Positions 12,301 to 25,100 of a stretch of 64,000 nucleotides of DNA are shown one piece after another. This DNA comes from Xenia sp. Carnegie-2017 (taxonomy: Eukaryota; Cnidaria; Anthozoa; Malacalcyonacea; Xeniidae). Both the position numbers and the translations under genes were made by a program. Location of the stretch: the NCBI RefSeq assembly GCF_021976095.1, contig NW_025813402.1:3277776-3341775 (forward strand), given 5' to 3'. A model generated the notes under the pieces. It was given only the letters and a program-made list of their open reading frames with translations. It made no database searches and had not been told where the DNA came from. How positions within the stretch are numbered: position 1 is the stretch's first letter; each line of letters opens with the position of its first letter.

Positions 12301-15300
12301 GCAAATAAGAGTGTTGGACCAAAGACTTCCTTCAAAAACCAAAAATGTCAGTAAAGAGGTAAATTAGTGCAGAAGCATTTTTACAAAAAACAAAATTTTG
12401 AGCTTTCATGCCCTTCATGACACATCAAACTATTTCTTCTGCCTCTAGCTTCCATGTGATCAATAGAAAAGGATGTAAGTATTTTTGCTCTAATTTAATG
12501 TTTTTCATAGGTTGAGCAACGTGACTATCCTCAAACACATCACATAGGCGACGTCAAAAACATTGACCGTGGGAATGAACAACAACAAATTGAAGATGAA
12601 GTGCGACAAAAGTTCGTTTCTAGCGACAAGATAACAATAACAAATTATGATATTTCGACTGAACACGACAAACCTTTACAACGTTATGCCCGTGACATCA
12701 AAACAGAAGACAAGCCAAATGAGAGGAAAGCAAAGAAAGATGAGACCATTAAAAAACAAACCACTGAAGATAAGATAATGATTAAAGACTACGATCTCCA
12801 CAAAGAAGAAAAAACAAAAAAGCAAGAAAGTCTAAAGGATATCAACGTTGGTCGACTTGTTATCAAAGAAATGCCCCCAGAAAAGGAAACAAAACCAACG
12901 AAAGAAAAGAAAAAAGATAACGTTGACAGACAATTTAAACCACGTGATGAACTAACCAATTTTATTGAACATCACAGTCGTGATAGGAAAAAAGAAATGG
13001 TCAAAGATGACAGCAGCTACAGAGGACCATATGTGATAGATCACCCAGCTGACACAGAAACCAAAATAAATGTTATTGATGAGAGAGCTGGCACGGACAT
13101 ATCTATAAAAGATAGAAGATTTATGGATGTACAGAAGCAATCAGAACCACCTTTTACCGCTGACAGGGTTGATGGCGGATACAGGATCGATGATAAAACA
13201 ACAACGAAGAAGAAAGATAAAGTAACTTCGGGTAAAACTGATTTCACTTATATACGTATAATGATAGACATCCAGATGGGTTAATAGACGTATGACTTTC
13301 CCTTTAAAATTACATAGTAAATGATTAACTGCGCGCACAATGTTGACAGTTAAATATTAAATAATGTCGTTTTCTAAATTTTATAGATTTAAAATTGCTA
13401 AGCGTTGTGGTTATAACTACTCTTTTTTTTATTAGAATTGTTTATGATTGGAACAACTTACCAAGGGGAGGTTGCCAAATCAGAAAATTTGCATATTTTT
13501 AACAATAGGTTGAAACGTTTTTTAATGAATTCTTAAAATAGATTTTAGTCAAACTGCATGTAAGTAGGAAATAAATTAAAAAGGGATAACCTCATTTATC
13601 TCCTTTTCATTGATATTTGCAAATAAAATTATTATTACTATAACACAAACAAAAAGGCGACATTCTTTTTATTATAAATGTACGTAAGATTCAGATAAAG
13701 TTTGAATTTATAACTCATAAAAACTTTCACATAGAAACAATTTCGCATAGACATCACCTTAATAAATTTTTGTGGATGTATATCGTCCAGCTTAGTAGAG
13801 TTCTGAGAAGGACTGTTGTTGTTGGCGTTGACTGACGTTTCGGCAACCTTAGCGGTAGTCATCTTCAGAGCCAATTTTTTTGAAAAATTTGAAGATGACT
13901 ACCTCTAAGGTTGTCAAAACATCAGTCAACACCAACAACAACAGTTCTTCTCAGGACTCTACTAACCTGGACGATCTACATCTACAAACATGTAACGATA
14001 CTCCAGGGTTCAAACCATTCACTTTATAATAAATTTTTTACTAATTAAGGTACTGATTCACAACGCAACTACGCCATCGTAACAGATTCCGTGTGGGAGG
14101 AAAGTAGCAAACCGTTGGATAAGTTGACGTTAGAAAAATCTAAGCAAGATGAAACAAAAACCACAGAAGCCATTAAAGTTACGAAAGAAGATCGATCGCA
14201 AGTTGATGAGGAGTTTCGACAGTTTTCCAGCAAAAAAGAGGATGAAAAATCACAAGTTGTAAAAAAAATACGACGTTTTAAGATTGATGAATCACGAGAC
14301 TTTCAAGGTAATAAGAAGGAATCATCGTCATCAAAAGAAGTTCCAAAGATGGAGAAACCCTCTTTGGAAGAACCAAGAAAAAAAGAGGAAGAAAAAATTC
14401 AATATGAGCGTCCACAACAAAAACAAAAGCAAAAACAAGGAGACACAAACTTTGGTAAAACTTGATGAAAAGGCAAAGAAAATCGCGTACTTGGAAAAGA
14501 AAGAAATGGAAAGATCAAGAAAGTCACACGAAAAGAAACGATATAAAGAAGAAGACTTTCATTCATATGGAACACCTTCCAATCCACTGGTGTACGTAAA
14601 GAGAAAAAAGACAAGACCATCATACAAGATCCCTGCTTCATCAGCAATTCAACAATATCCAAGAAGGTACGTATGAACAAGCTTTGCTTCACTTTTTTTT
14701 ATAAATTGATATATTTATTCATATGTTCTTACTACAGATACCACGATGATAGATATGAAAGCGAAGTTTACAGGAGAAGAAGTACACGAACACCGTGGAT
14801 AGAAGTGAAAAGGCGGGGAGATATAGAGCGAAGAATTGCTACCAAAGATACGCGTTTCCGCTATGGTGACGGTTATAGAAGCCATGATAATCTGCTTCAA
14901 TTAGAAATACCTCAAAGGCTATTTTTGTCACAGGATTACGGAGATCACAGCAGGATGCACGAGGTTAACATATCCCACATGGAAATTGATGCAGTTCCTG
15001 ACTACAATGACGAAGCGTTGCCATGGATAGAGTTGGAAACACGTGATCCCGTCACGAGAAAACTTCGTATCATCAGGTTAAAAATTCCGAGGAAGATGAT
15101 CCTGAAGATTGTAAAATCTGCAAGGGGAAAAGACGGGAAGATTCGACTACGATCCGACGACATTAGCAAGTATTTCGAACAAAGTGGAGCAATTCCTGTC
15201 GGCTCTTCTGTACGTATGCATCTCAAGTATCCACAAAGCGCAGCAAGTAGCTACTACAGAGAGGGTGACGTCAATGCACAAGAGTCAAGCTCCAGGCGTT

Positions 15301-15821
15301 CACATTCTCATGACAGGGTAATGAGATCGAATTATGACGTAACCAGATCACGTGAGAAAACACCTGCAGTTCATTTGGCGCCATCCAAAAGCACTCACGC
15401 TGCTAGTTCATGGAATGAAACCATCAAACAAACAAATAATCAAGATCGTAGAGTCAAATTTCACGATCGTGAACGGTCTAAATCAACAGAAGATGTTCAC
15501 TCCATTCATGCGAATGATTACGAAAGCAAGAGCAACTTCGTACCTGTCGCTTTAACACGTGATTCTCCGCGTAGCATTTTATTAGCTGATGGCACAACAT
15601 GGAAACGAGTCAGCAAAGATGATTTGGATAACATCAATAAAATAAAGAAATCAGAAAGTCGTGCTTCATTTCGAAACTCGTACGAAATTGGCAGAGAGTC
15701 TGAGGCGGAGTCGTTCCCAGATCTACGCAAGTTTTCAAATGAAAATGCGAGAAACACGCGCGCAGATCCAAAAATATTCGATTATTTGATTGATGACGAG
15801 AATAAAGGAATCGAATGCTGA
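27..15821 (+). CDS. Gene A: giant tandem-exon repeat protein (5' partial)
   Basis: I do not recognise this gene. Its 5' end lies before the window. Array exons start at 27, 718, 1409, 2100, 2791, 3482, 4172, 4863, 5554, 6248, 6939, 7630 and 8321; each is 579 bp, except 5554 at 582. Later exons are 9012-9547, 9740-10093, 10232-10585, 10857-11306, 11409-11753, 11921-12358, 12511-13231, 14050-14666 and 14738-15821. Most are phase 0 at both ends. The protein is hydrophilic and rich in K, E, D, T and Q, with no visible signal peptide or membrane segment. A core motif (DKVTVDMRDI, then DVGRILIDEIP) recurs, diverged, in exons 10857, 11921 and 12511. The last exon carries two PWIE-type modules shared with gene B. 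Exon 9012 has two extra bases and exon 14050 changes frame near 14450, so the gene is either disrupted or affected by indel errors. A structural or cytoskeletal role is only a guess. Confidence 0.75.
9012..9547 (+). other. Hybrid last array exon of gene A, out of frame
   Basis: The 5' part (to about 9320) is a standard array exon. The 3' part then switches to a diverged version of the same motif (RDIKQLEEKEKQ, then TGRLVIKEMPK) and ends at donor 9548. Around 9137-9142 the other units have gagagg, whereas this one has gagagggg. That adds two bases and puts the 3' part in a different frame from the exon start. Because the neighbouring exons meet at phase 0, skipping this exon would keep the frame. 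It may be a true lesion or an assembly error in a G run. Confidence 0.75.
13768..13992. mobile_element. Foldback element, about 110-bp imperfect inverted arms
   Basis: This lies in the gene A intron 13232-14049. The left arm (about 13771-13870) and right arm (about 13888-13990) are imperfect inverted copies, centred near 13880. Each contains gaagatgactacc, a run of caacaacaa, a ctactaa stretch and a gacgat stretch near the outer end. A transcript of this intron could form a long hairpin. The arms resemble the non-coding 3' tails of retroelements placed head to head. A similar ctgaagatgac...gaaac stretch follows the Penelope-like fragment at 57 kb. No coding capacity is seen. Confidence 0.75.
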
Positions 15822-18800
15822 AAATTGCTTTTGTCGGTGGTCAAGAGTGGTCTTTTATTTCTTACATATATTTTTTCCATGTATTTCTTATGTTACAGTT
15901 ACATGCATGCAAAGATCATATATTTAATAGATCTTTTTAGAAACGATCTTTTTAGATACTAAGGCAGAAGTATCAAAAACTATAAAAAAAAACAGTACCT
16001 GTTATTGTATCTTTACAAATATTTATACTAATACATATCATATTAGACAGTCCAAAGATAAACGATGTATTTAAAAGAGATAAAAGATGAGTCATGTATC
16101 AGTTTAGACAGCCTTGTTGATAGTAATCAAGTAAAATCATCAAAATTTTTATTATAACATATTTCATTTAGACATCTATGATATGCAAAGAAAAATTGTT
16201 GTTTATCATTCATTCACAATACTTTAAGAATTTCAAACATGCAGCTTGAGTGTTAGCCTTTTAAAACATTTTTAAACATCAGATCAAGTTATTTAGCTTG
16301 CTGCGTAGGTGGTTTCTGAATATAAACATATTAACAACGTGTTTATTTCCTTTTTTTTTTGTCAGCATGCAGATGAAACATATATCATTGTTAACGCCGT
16401 ATATACATAATTTAAATTATCTTTCATGAGATTGAGAGCATTCATGAATACAACAAGGGTTGTAAATCACCTGTTGAGAAGCATTTAACTGCATAAAGAA
16501 CATTTAAATCATACATATGACTTTGAACTCAAATGTTTGGCATCAAATTTCAGAAAAAAGAAAAAAACAGACTGAAATGAATCAAGGACATAGTCGTTTT
16601 ACTCGATTTCATTCAATGACCATAGCAACAGAAACGTTTAGTTTGACAATGCACACAAATATGCTTTGTTAATGATTTTAATTTGAAACGCATTAGTTAT
16701 AAGTTATAATACAACGAAGCACATTCCTCAGAGCCAATAAAACTTGCCGAGTATGCAGTACGTACTGCCGATGAGGAGCTAATATGAAAATTCGTAAAAA
16801 GATTGCTGATTTAGATTAATACTATCCAGATTTGTGTGGCCAGTACTTGAAGATTTTTTGAAGAAAGGTTAGTAAAATTGTTGGTTGAAAGAAATTTCTT
16901 TTACAAGATATCTTCTGTTTTGTCAAATAGAAATGCAACGAATGAAATGAATCTTCATCAATAATTCCTCATAAAATTATTAAAAATATGAATAAAAACG
17001 CTTCTATCTCGACGAACAGTTTTGGGACAAAATTGTGCTTATCACTGACATATATATATATATATACTGAGAAATGAATGAAACTTTTCCAAACATTTGT
17101 GCAATCGAGTAGTCGCTATGTTTTAAGGCAATTATGATGATATCAGAAACATAACGAAATAAGGAATTTTGATTCGACTCATTCCATGATTATTTAAAGG
17201 TAACTTTAACTTCATAATTACTTCAGTAGAAGAACCTTAATTACCTTTACGGCTACGTAATTTGCAATGTTACATGTACAGCTACATACTTTTTCTATTT
17301 TTAAAACTATACTTAATTATTAAGCAACGTATATTGAACTATTTCCTCTTAAGGTTTTTTTAAAAATTTAGCTCAAAAACTTATATAGTTGTGTGAAATA
17401 TCAGTAAACAATAAACTGTTTATAATTCAGTGCTTACAGTTCAGACTTCGGTTTTAAAACTTGTGATTTTAAAACATATATGTAAAATGTAAAGTGAAAA
17501 CATTGTCTTGGAAGGAAAGAGAATTTTCTTCGTAAAACCGTAATAAGACAAATACATAACATTGATAAGAACAACATTCTGACCCACAAATTGATCTAGT
17601 AGTTCAATGGTTGAAATATTTCAAACTTTTGACGAACCACATTGGGCGACAATTTTCCAAATCAAAAAATATTATACAGCACATACTTCACAACCGACTG
17701 TCCCCAACAAAGTGAAAAAAGTGCATAGAGCTACTAAACCTGTGAACTTGTGCAGATGGACAAAGAACACGTATCATTTGACCTTCGGTGAACCCAAAAC
17801 AATCTAAAGAATGAGATAATTTTTATTAATTTCAAGAGACAAGACTCGAAAGAGAAGGTTGATTTTCTCCGTCACTAATAAGGAAGTTTAGATGGAGCTA
17901 CAGTATTTCAGCAAATGATTGCCTATGTCAGGGAAAGATTTATGTTTAAGTGCACTAAAATCATAAGAGCAAATTATTGTGCAATATAAGTAAGTAAAAA
18001 GACATTGCGCCGTCAAGTGAATTGTTCTTTGCACAAAGACTTTCTTTGTACAACGCAAGTGTTATTAAATATGTGTTATTACATTTTGACTTCGCCAACA
18101 ATGAAGAGTTTTAAAAAAATTTTCCGACATTAAACAGATTTTCACAACATATCCATGAAAACAAACTTTCCTTTTTGCCCCAATCATTTAAATGCAGGTA
18201 TGAACATTTGACAAATGGAAATCAACTATCATTCAAGATATAAAATAATGTAAAGTTATGGCGTCGAGGCTTTATTTTCATTTCATTATTTGAAAGGTCT
18301 TTCAAAAGTGCATATGTACTCGGATTGTTTTCAAGTTTCTTAAAATGTAATCATCATTTTAACCTGCAAATGATTACAGCTTAAGAGAATTATGAAAATA
18401 TTATGGGCATATTTTTACATATGTAAACATCTAAACAAATAAAGCAAAGGAAGGTGGGAGTTATAGAGGCGGTCAGGAGGACACGTATCCCCGCCTAATA
18501 ACTTGAAGAGCTTATCACTTCAGAGTTACGTTGAAACTACGGTAATTTACATAAAAAGTGATGGCTTGTATGTAATTCATGTCGTTTTTATTTAATGGTA
18601 GTAAGGTGTGTCTGAGCTTAGAGCTTTAGGCTAGGTAACTTTACATCAACGAGTGCCCTCCTCCCAAATATTGCTAAGCTGAGACTAGGTAACTCTAGAT
18701 CACTGAGTGCCCTCCCCCAAATATTGCTAAGCTGAGGCTAGGTAACTCTAGGTCACCGAGGGCCCTCCCTCCCAATAATGAAAACATAACTTACGTCCTG

Positions 18801-19183
18801 AAGCAAAATTGAAGAAAAAAGAAAAAAATGCGTGTACGTTTAATTTCAACGATTGACTAATGACTGGAACATTTACAATTTTTAAATAGAAATAATTTTG
18901 TAAATGGGTTTCCTCATTTCCATTTGAAACATATGCAACTGATTTGTCTGTTGTGATTATATCGGATTTATCCATAGAACCAATGGATTTATCACTTTCA
19001 AATTTAATAATTCGATTAACACAATAAAACATTCAAGAAAATGTATGTGCACGATATTTTAACGCACTGTCTCTATCTATCCACATCACATCCTCTCCTT
19101 TCTTGATATTATATCATCATCCATGAAGAAATAAAAAACTAATTATGTTTATTTCTTTCTAGAGGTCGAGAATTTAGAATACG
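15822..19183. other. Intergenic region between gene A and gene B
   Basis: No convincing gene was found in 3.3 kb of AT-rich sequence. The open frames (for example 17607-17807 plus and 18748-19032 minus) lack recognisable domains or exon context. A TA microsatellite sits near 17055. The left end should hold the 3' UTR of gene A. An acceptor-like tttctttctag just before 19162 suggests that an upstream non-coding exon of gene B also lies in this stretch. Confidence 0.6.
18631..18775 (+). repeat. About 54-bp tandem repeat, 2.7 copies
   Basis: The word ctaggtaact begins at 18631, 18685 and 18738. Each copy continues with a ctctag stretch, a gagtgccctcc stretch and aatattgctaagctgag. The copies are imperfect. 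No coding function is apparent. Confidence 0.8.
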
Positions 19184-22100
19184 ATGGATGAATCGCGAAT
19201 GGATGATTCCAGAAGAATCTTTCTAAATAATGAAGACAACAAAGAAATGTTACAAGGTCGCATTAATGAAGTTACAAAATCACCTTCCTACGATGAACTT
19301 GAGAAATTTCAATATACCGAAACTTCGTCTAAGTTAGATTCAGGAAATCAATCGAATCTGTCATTCCGACCAATATCACCAGAAAATGGAGAAGAGAAAA
19401 ATGACAAGACAGTCAGCACTAACGCCATAGGTGAATTAAGAATTCCGAAGGTCAGTTTTCATAAAGATGACGATGAAGTGAACAGGTTGAAAGATTTAGA
19501 TAGTCCAACAACAAAATCAAGTAGTGGTGAAATTTTAGAAAAAGTTGAAACAAGTTCTATGAACAATAGTAATGTACATAAAGTAAGCAATACATTGTTG
19601 CTTGATGATCCTGATGATCTTGAAGTGAAGAATTTAGCTCATCTGTCAACTGAGAATTTGATTGACGAAATCGAGCGATACAAGACGCGATCACCAAAAC
19701 CAGAACAATTTTCAGTGGTTCATGGGAGAAAAATGAAACTGCTTTCCTATTCTCCAACACCAGAAGAAATTGAACAAAAGAAGACAACAGTCTCAGATGA
19801 AAATCAGCAAACTAGCAATAAATTGCTCGGAGCAGATAAGTCATTAAAAGACTTCGGACATGGAACCCTAACAAACAACGTGGATGAAATACGTTCCTAT
19901 CAAACGCAAAATGAGACTTTTCAAATTTCACAGCAAGAGCAAGTAGAAACATCTAATACACCGTTAATAGAGCAAGAGTTTAAAAGAGATTTTCAAGACA
20001 AAGTTTCTCAAAAACAGGTAAACATGCGGTATCAATCTGATCCGTTTCAACTCCATTATGATCATTTTCATGCACCAATATCAACTCAAAGTTATGAACA
20101 CATTGCAAGATGTGCAGTAAAACCATATAAAACTCGTATATATGAATTAAAACAGTTTCAAACTCAATCAGTTTACCATGCTACCGTAAAAACGAATGTT
20201 CGAGAGAAACCTTCAAACTTAAAACCAAACGAAAACAATACTAATTCAAAAGTGCAAGTTGATGAAAACATCGATGAACCAGAGCTGACAATGAAAGAGG
20301 AGATTGAAAAGAAACACGCAGATGACAGTGAAACAATTCCAATAACAGAAAATAATACTTTTATCGATTGCCCATCAAACAACCAACTTCAAAAGAAAAA
20401 TGAAGAGTTTGGACGCCCACAAAACGTGAGTATCTTATTATATGTTATTGTTATATAATTATCGTTTCCGGTAAAATAATCTACCACTCACAAATATTCA
20501 GCCAGAGCGTCATTTTTAGTAGCTTCAATAGCTTAACAGAATTCGGCTGTTCGCACAAGCACAGTTCCTATATGTCTGTGCTCAAAAAACGGTGTAGCTA
20601 ATCATAGTGTAGTTTCACAGATAAAGGTGTTATGACAACGACAGGATGTGACCTGATTAAAATCGCATCTATTTTAATTCTAAGAAATTGAAGATCATTT
20701 CCATTGAAATTTAACCAGCAAAACGAAACCAAACACTCTTAAAGTGGAATAATGGATGATCTAGTTTGCTTAAATGTAGGAGGGAAACTTTTCCACACGT
20801 GCTGGTCAACAATTTCTCAGAATGATGGTTCTAAACTATCATCTTTGCAAAATGAAATAAACTTAGATCGAGATGAACATAATAACATTTTTCTGGACCT
20901 AAATCCGAAATACTTTGAGATCATATTGAATTATTTACGCGAAAGACGTATACCATCCACATATGAAAATACATTTCACTCAAATCTCGAGCCTGAGGAT
21001 GTAAAACCATTTTTTCAATCCGTAAAACAACTGGGTCTACAGAAGGTTTTCTCGTTGGATACACCGACATTCAAACATCGAAGTTCATGGATACAAACAA
21101 AAGAAAACAATTCAGTGATTGTTCACAGCGGTGCAAAGTATCCAGTTGGATACGCTTTAAGTGAAGTCGACAACAGCGGATTGAAAACTTGGAAACTACG
21201 CATAGAATCAATAAAAAATGAGATGTTCGTTGGAGTTTTGCAGGTAGATAATGAACCATATGATGATAGATCATATGACATGGAAGGATCACATGGTTGG
21301 TTACTTAAGGTTGGCGATGAAAATATTGCAAGTGCTTGGTTTAACGGGAAGAAAATCTACAATATGATCAGCAATATAAAAAATGGTGATAACATTCAAG
21401 TGATTTTAAATTGCATCGAAGGAAAATTGTCGTTGATTCTCTCACCTGTGAAAGAGTTTCACATATTTTTACCTCATTTGCCAGGCTGGCATCTTCATAT
21501 TAATCTTTTTCATCACAATGATGAACTAAGAATAACTCAAGCATAGAATACTTTGTCAAACGTAATGAAATGAATCTTCTCGGATACTTTTTTTAAATAT
21601 TCGCATAACTTTTTATGAAAAATGATTGATTTAGTTGGCCTGAAAAACAGAACATAAAAGAATCCTTCTAATAGATAAAAATTTTTTAAACAATTTGTAA
21701 ATGTTTTAACATACAAATTTTCTAACTCAGATAAATCAAACGAAGAAAACTAATTGTTTATTTATAATACAGTCGTACTAACATTAAAATATGAAGTTAG
21801 TTGCTGCGACATATCCGGTTGTTCCAAGAAAACGGCAACTTTAGAAACTGCAGCATATCCAGTTGTTTCTTGGAAGAAAACGACAACTGAATTTTCGTAT
21901 TGTCGTAAATAACAAATAATCAACGTGATCTTAATACATTATTCCATGCAATTTGGGACGATAAAAATGGAAATGAATGATCATATTGAGTATATTAATG
22001 TCGGAGGAAAAATACTGGCAACAATGAATTCAACATTATGTCAAATTCAAGATTCTCATCTTGCTCATTTATTCAGTGGACGTTGGGAACATAAATATGA

Positions 22101-25100
22101 CGAAAATGGTTACATTTTCTTAGATTACAATTCACAACATTTCTCTATCATTCTCGACTATCTTCGAGCTAAAAAAAGTGAAACTACAAGTGAGTCTGCA
22201 ACTTTATTCTCACTTTCTCTAAAAGATAAAGCTCCCTTGAAAAATCTGGCAGATTATTTGGGTATTTTTCCTTCCGCCATAAACCACGATTTGGATATGA
22301 ATGAACAGGTGTCTGAAGACGACATATGCAAGTTTAACATACACAGTGAAGGGTTGGTACTTTATAAAATGGTCGAATGCTGAAGCATAAGGAAGGAAAT
22401 CATCATGAATATGCAATTGGTAAAGATGAAGTAAATGGAGATAATTCATGTCAATGGCAATTACAACTTGACGAAGTTAAAACAGATTCAAAGATATTTA
22501 TTGGTGTATTAGACACACAATATCGAGATGAAGGTGTTTCCCATTCTTTGACAGAACGGATGAATTACATACACAGTACACCTGTGTACCAATGGAAAGG
22601 ATGTTATGGTTGGGTGCTTGGAGAAAATGTGCAAATATTTACCGATGGCAAGATAGTAGGTGATTTTACCTATGGTTGTATTGGGATTAAAGATGATATA
22701 CTAAATTTGTACCTTGATGTTAAAGTATCTGATATATCAACAAGAACAGAGATTAGGCTTAATATTAAACCATCAAATGTAAATCATCGTATTCCTGTTC
22801 CTAGCTCAAGGACATGGCAAATTGTGATAGGGTCATATAACAGTCATGACTGTGTATCTTTTATTTAATGCAATTCTTAAAATGTTCATGCAAAAGTCTG
22901 TAATGAGCATGAATTTGCAATACAAACTTGTGGTTGCATTTCATAATTCATTGTACTTCTAGATGGTTCTTTCATGAAATAATTTTGATAAAGTCTTTTG
23001 TGTTGTGCTGTGATGTGTTGAGTGTTAACTAAAGCATGTTGTTTCTAAAAAACTATTTTATGTTTGTTCATGATATTTTTAGGGATTGCTGTAATAGGGG
23101 CAAGCTGTTGTGAGTAAAAACTGCAAAGTAAAATAAATAAATAAAAAATAAACTTTAAATTTTGTCCTTGAACCCAAGCCCTAATGCTACTATGGTGGAC
23201 CCCTGCCAACATTGGCAAATGTTGTTTGGTAAATCCCAACCAAAAATATTGGTTGCAAATCAGGAATGAGTTGACAATTTTTCATTCACAAATCATTCAA
23301 CATAGAAATATGAATTTTTTTCGTTTTTCAAGAAATGAACATCTTTTTAAAAAATATCAAAACCGCAAATATGGCTATAAAAGGCAAGTCATTAACTTAT
23401 TCCATAAACAAAACACAGAAAAGGAAAAGCTTGTTGAAAGCCAAATCGTTGCATACTTAAAGTATTCATGAATATGTTCCGAATAAAATAATATTGGAAG
23501 ATTGTCAAATCAATGAATATAATGTGGCCTTTTTCACAAGTTAATCACACTAGTGACCTTTTCAGTCTTGTCTTGACGTTACATAATGTTACACAAATAA
23601 AGTTTGTCAATACTCAATAGCGAACTATGAAAACATACCTCGTCATTATTTAACTTTAAGTCCCAGACTTTGAATCAGCATTGATGATAAATTGTATTTA
23701 TGGTTAGGTAGGTTAGACAGAAAATTTTGCTAAAAACATTGTATTATCGTAAGTTTCTTTTTCTGTGCTCCGTTCTTTCACATGTGTTTTATGAATGGTT
23801 TTGATTGGCTACAAAAATTTTGAAAGTCATGTGACATCTCCTTACCAAAAATTTTCATTTATTCAACATTCCAAATTTCAATGTAACCTTTTCTATGATT
23901 CTTTCTTTCTTTATAATACTCGCATTAAAATTCAATGTTTTTTCATCGCCGCACTTCTATTTGATTTTCACCCGAATTTTCTTAATTCATAGCACAGAGC
24001 ATTTGATATTTTAATGTTTTACTTTATATTTTACTCACAGAAATAATTAACATGCATTAACAAACAAAAAATAAACTACTTTAAAACAACTTTCTTCATT
24101 GATTAACTTTAGGACGTTTCTAGTACGTACGACGAAGACGAACAACTGTATCAAACTATAGAAGTGATTTTGATTGATGAAATCACTCCAACAAAAAAGA
24201 AACAGAAATCAAAGAAACACCACAAAAAAACAATAAATAAATTACCTTGTAAAGACGTTGCAATCCAAACACAGCCATATGAAGATGATGCAGATCAGAT
24301 AAAAACAAATGACGAAAATGATTCAATGTATCAACAAAGACCATCAATAAACAGCAGCACAGCCGGCACTAATGACGAAATCTATGAAAATTTGACTCCA
24401 AGATTTGATGTGATGGATTTCGTTGAGGAAGACGAGAGGTTACGCGCTTATACATCACAAAGTGAAGCACCACCAAGCAAAAGACACAGAGAATCATTAC
24501 CTGAATCATCTACACATCCTAGCATTATAATGGAAGATGAAAAAGAAGATTCTCTAGTCGACCCATCAGTTAACGAGGCAAACATGGTATCCATTATTAA
24601 TCAACCACATGAAATTACATATTTTACTCTAAAAGAAGAAAATCAACGAAAAGTAGATGAAATTATTCCACCGTCTTACATCGGAGTAGTTGTTGAGCAC
24701 GTACCGGAATTAGAAAGACAATCAACTGTGAAAGATAAATTAAATGAAACTGAAAACGAAAAAGTGACCACTACTTTCTGCTCTAAAAATGTTGTGAAAC
24801 TTAGAGTTGGGAGAGTGAAAGAAGTAGAGCCTTATGGATCTGAAACCTACTTTCCTTCAACAATTAAAGAAGAAACAATGGAAGAAATAAATGATGCTGA
24901 AAGATGTGAAGCAAAAAATGTTGAAGTGGAGGAAAGTATAAGTGACCTGAAGAATGAGTCATTAATTTCAAACGAAAAAGATAGTATGATGCTAAACGAT
25001 TTCAATAACAACAACGAGAGCATTGACTTAGAAAACGCACCTGTAGTAGACGCAACTTTTTCTGTGGTTCCAACTAAAACTGAGAAAGAAATAATGACCG

